Below the pieces are notes generated by a model. It searched no databases, was not told the origin of the DNA, and saw only the letters and a list, made by a program, of their open reading frames with translations. Positions 62,051 through 64,000 of a stretch of DNA of 64,000 nt are shown here, one piece after another. Within the stretch, counting starts at the first letter, position 1, and the number at the start of each line of letters is the position of its first letter. Both the position numbers and the translations under genes were made by a program. This stretch comes from Thiohalophilus sp. (GTDB lineage: Bacteria; Pseudomonadota; Gammaproteobacteria; UBA6429; Thiohalophilaceae). The DNA lies in the NCBI RefSeq assembly GCF_034522235.1, contig NZ_JAXHLN010000002.1, positions 310,896 through 374,895 of the forward strand. Direction: 5' to 3'.

Positions 62051-62446
62051 CGCCCTGTCTTTTTTTGATGAAGAGTGTTTCCTGCGCGGCAGCGAGGGAC
62101 GCTTTCAGATCGACAGCCTGATTCCCGTCTCCGGCAACGGCGTGGTGATGGGCGCCGAAGAAGACGGATCGGGGCTGCGTGATGTGACACTGAGCCAGGA
62201 GGCGCTGGCTGCCCGAACAAAGTTCCTGTGATACCACGAAAACTCTGATGCCGGTGGCGCGATTGCCGCCTTGCCGGCCTGATCGGTCCGACAGGCGCTG
62301 CGGCGTATTGACAGTGATAGAATGGAACCCCGGCGCCAGTCGGAACTCAAACTTTATTATCAGAACCTTGCCATCTGGCCATACAGCCTGGCCGTGACAC
62401 TGGCGTCATCCCGGGGTGCCCCGTTTCCCGTAACCGAGTGAATTGA
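62051..62446. other. Stretch between the DASS gene and the RND adaptor
   Basis: A frame beginning GTG 62040, overlapping the symporter stop, reads ECFLRGSEGRFQIDSLIPVS ... RDVTLSQEALAARTKFL to 62231. It looks partly natural but has no family and no own start signal. No promoter for the RND operon was identified with confidence. Confidence 0.35.
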
Positions 62447-63616
62447 ATGGCTATGATCTGGCGTAAACGAAAAACCTGGCTGCTGTTATTGCTGCCAGTG
62501 CTGATTGCGATCGGCTGGTTGCTGTACACCAACCTTAATGAAGCACCCCGGCAGCAGGGCAGGGAGTCCGATCGGGCCCTGCCTGTTGAAGTTGCCGAGG
62601 TGCGCCGGGGCCCCATGCAGATGCAGCGGACCTTCAGCGGGACACTGCAGGCCCGCGCCCAGTTTGTGGTAGCGCCCAAGATCAGCGGCCGGGTCAAGAA
62701 ACTCTATGTGGACCTGGCCGATTCGGTCACCCGCGGACAGGTGGTGGCGGAACTGGACGATGAAGAGTACCAGCAGGCCGTGGCCCGGGCCGAAGCGGAT
62801 CTCGAGGTCGCCCGCGCCAATCTCGAAGCCGCCAAAAGCGCGCTGGAAATCGCCCGGCGGGAACTGGCCCGGGTGGATCAACTGCGCAAGCAGGGGTTGA
62901 CCACCGATACCCAGTACGATGTCGCCAAGGCCAATCAGCTGGCCAAGCAGGCAGAAGTGGAGGTGGCCCGGGCCAATTTGCGCAAGGCCGAATCGGTGCT
63001 GGAAACCAGTCGCATCCAGCTGGGTTATACCCGGGTCAGGGCGGAATGGAGCGAGGGTCAGGAGCTGCGGGTGGTGGGCGAACGCTATGTGGATGAGGGC
63101 GATACCGTGTCGGCCAATGCGGCCTTGTTGCGCGTGGTCGAACCGGATCCCCTGATGGCGGTGATTCAGGTGACCGAGGCCGGTTATGCCCATCTGCAAG
63201 CCGGGCAACCGGCCACCCTGACCACCGCCGCCTACCCGGGCGAATCGTTCGCGGCGCGTATCGAACGCATCGCCCCGCTGTTCAGTGAAGCCACGCGCCA
63301 GGCCCGGGTTGAGTTGCGGGTGAATAATCCCACGCATCGGCTCAAACCCGGCATGTTTATTCGTGCCACGATTACACTGCAGGAGTTCGAGGCGGCGATC
63401 AGCGTACCGGAACTGGCCCTGACCGTGCGCGAGGGTGAACAGGGTGTGTTCGTGCTCGACGAGGAGACACAGCAGGTGCGCTGGCAGCCGGTGACTGCGG
63501 ACTTTCGCCAGGACGACTGGCGGCGCATTCTCGAACCGGCTGATCTGCGTGGCCGGGTCGTTACTCTGGGCCAGCAGTTTCTTGATGACGGTGTTGCTGT
63601 CAGGGTCGTTGAGTAG
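62447..63616 (+). CDS. RND efflux periplasmic adaptor (membrane-fusion protein)
   Basis: 389 residues: N-terminal anchor helix (TWLLLLLPVLIAIGWLLYTN), a lipoyl half (KISGRVKKLYVDLADSVTRG), a long coiled-coil hairpin (about 105-190, ARAEADLEVARANLEAAKSA), the second lipoyl half and a beta-barrel (VIQVTEAGYAHLQAGQPATL). It links an inner-membrane pump to an outer-membrane channel. The pump gene starts 7 bases after its stop. The short coiled coil and layout fit HAE1 or HAE2-type drug/solvent efflux. Confidence 0.93.
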   Translation: MAMIWRKRKTWLLLLLPVLIAIGWLLYTNLNEAPRQQGRESDRALPVEVAEVRRGPMQMQRTFSGTLQARAQFVVAPKISGRVKKLYVDLADSVTRGQVVAELDDEEYQQAVARAEADLEVARANLEAAKSALEIARRELARVDQLRKQGLTTDTQYDVAKANQLAKQAEVEVARANLRKAESVLETSRIQLGYTRVRAEWSEGQELRVVGERYVDEGDTVSANAALLRVVEPDPLMAVIQVTEAGYAHLQAGQPATLTTAAYPGESFAARIERIAPLFSEATRQARVELRVNNPTHRLKPGMFIRATITLQEFEAAISVPELALTVREGEQGVFVLDEETQQVRWQPVTADFRQDDWRRILEPADLRGRVVTLGQQFLDDGVAVRVVE

Positions 63617-63622
63617 GCACGG

Positions 63623-64000
63623 ATGATTCTTGCCGACGCCAGTGTCAGACGACCGGTTTTCACCAGCATGGTGGCGCTGGCGATCATCATTATCGGCCTG
63701 GTATCGATGACCCGGCTGCAGATCGATCTGCTGCCCAGTGTCGAACTGCCCACCCTGAATGTCCGCGCCCAGTACGAAAATGCCAGCCCCGAAGTCATGG
63801 AGCGCATGGTTACCCAGATCCTCGAGGAGATCGTGGCCACGGTGCCCGGCGTCGAGGAGATCGTTTCGCAATCCTCCGAAGGCACGGCCAACGTGCGGGT
63901 CAGTTTTTCCTGGGATACGGATATCAATGTCGCCGCCTCCGACATGCGCGCCCGGCTTGATGATGAGCGCAGTGAATTACCGGACGAGGTGACCGGGCTG
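63623..64000 (+). CDS. RND (AcrB-type) efflux pump, N-terminal part
   Basis: 126 residues reach the window edge. MILADASVRRPVFTSMVALA then a helix and the start of the porter domain: MTRLQIDLLPSVELPTLNVR, ASPEVMERMVTQILEEIVAT, VPGVEEIVSQSSEGTANVRV. It is the beginning of a proton-driven HAE-type efflux pump of about 1,000 residues, co-transcribed with the adaptor. Confidence 0.93.
   Translation, partial: MILADASVRRPVFTSMVALAIIIIGLVSMTRLQIDLLPSVELPTLNVRAQYENASPEVMERMVTQILEEIVATVPGVEEIVSQSSEGTANVRVSFSWDTDINVAASDMRARLDDERSELPDEVTGL

Noticed and set aside
62486-63871. A 461-codon minus-strand frame opposite the RND adaptor and pump
   Set aside because: It spans the junction of two well-defined plus-strand genes and has antisense-type composition.

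Overview
The window is chromosomal DNA from a gammaproteobacterium. The core genes (adk, aceA-aceK, two class I aldolases, nhaP- and mscS-type genes) look like that group. Sulfide:quinone oxidoreductase, a TusA-DsrE2 pair, a DsrC/TusE-like protein, a secreted DsrE-like protein and a TauE-like exporter point to a sulfur-oxidising lineage, perhaps Chromatiales-like. That placement is inference from gene content; no rRNA or other taxonomic marker is present. Most genes are GC-rich; the stretch around 3.0-4.1 kb is clearly A/T-rich and looks acquired.

Layout. 0-0.9 kb: 3' end of an AspT/YidE-type transporter. 0.9-3.0 kb: repeats, a frameshifted REP-associated transposase, and fragments of a band-7 protein, an IS3 OrfA and a DnaA_C-bearing protein. 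3.1-6.9 kb: an acquired-looking three-gene block (TupA-like ATP-grasp ligase, BKACE-GNAT fusion, Mur-ligase-like enzyme), the best candidate for an undescribed biosynthetic system. 7-20 kb: heptamer repeats, envelope proteins and transporters (NhaP, MscS, CaCA exchanger, ClC), adk, and several gene remnants. 20-25 kb: a two-subunit Mo/2Fe-2S dehydrogenase between two REP-like hairpins, then a TetR gene with its own palindromic operator and a secreted DsrE-like protein. 25-38 kb: DedA, a CbiX-type chelatase, an SDR, an EB_dh/DUF2231 heme-type pair, a DsrC-like protein, a lipase, a transglutaminase, and a dense set of broken genes at 31.9-34.6 kb.

38.5-42.8 kb is a coherent stress locus: tusA-dsrE2-peroxiredoxin, a convergent TetR gene, and a carboxymuconolactone-decarboxylase/old-yellow-enzyme pair. 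Four copies of a related 16-bp palindrome lie upstream of the two operons, suggesting one TetR regulon. 42.9-52 kb: EamA transporter, a CNB-GGDEF cyclase, a TauE-like exporter, a BacNav-type sodium channel, a methyltransferase, sqr plus hemerythrin, and an FbaB-type aldolase. 52-60 kb: a porin-tail remnant with its terminator, a eukaryotic-type class I aldolase, an FHA protein, a degenerate HD-GYP protein, and aceA-aceK (glyoxylate shunt and its switch at isocitrate dehydrogenase). 60-64 kb: a DASS anion symporter, then an RND efflux pair (adaptor complete, pump cut by the window end).

The window is rich in gene decay: about a dozen truncated, frameshifted or nonsense-broken genes can be read, several at joins where two unrelated genes both lost ends. 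No tRNA, rRNA, CRISPR array or intact insertion sequence was seen.
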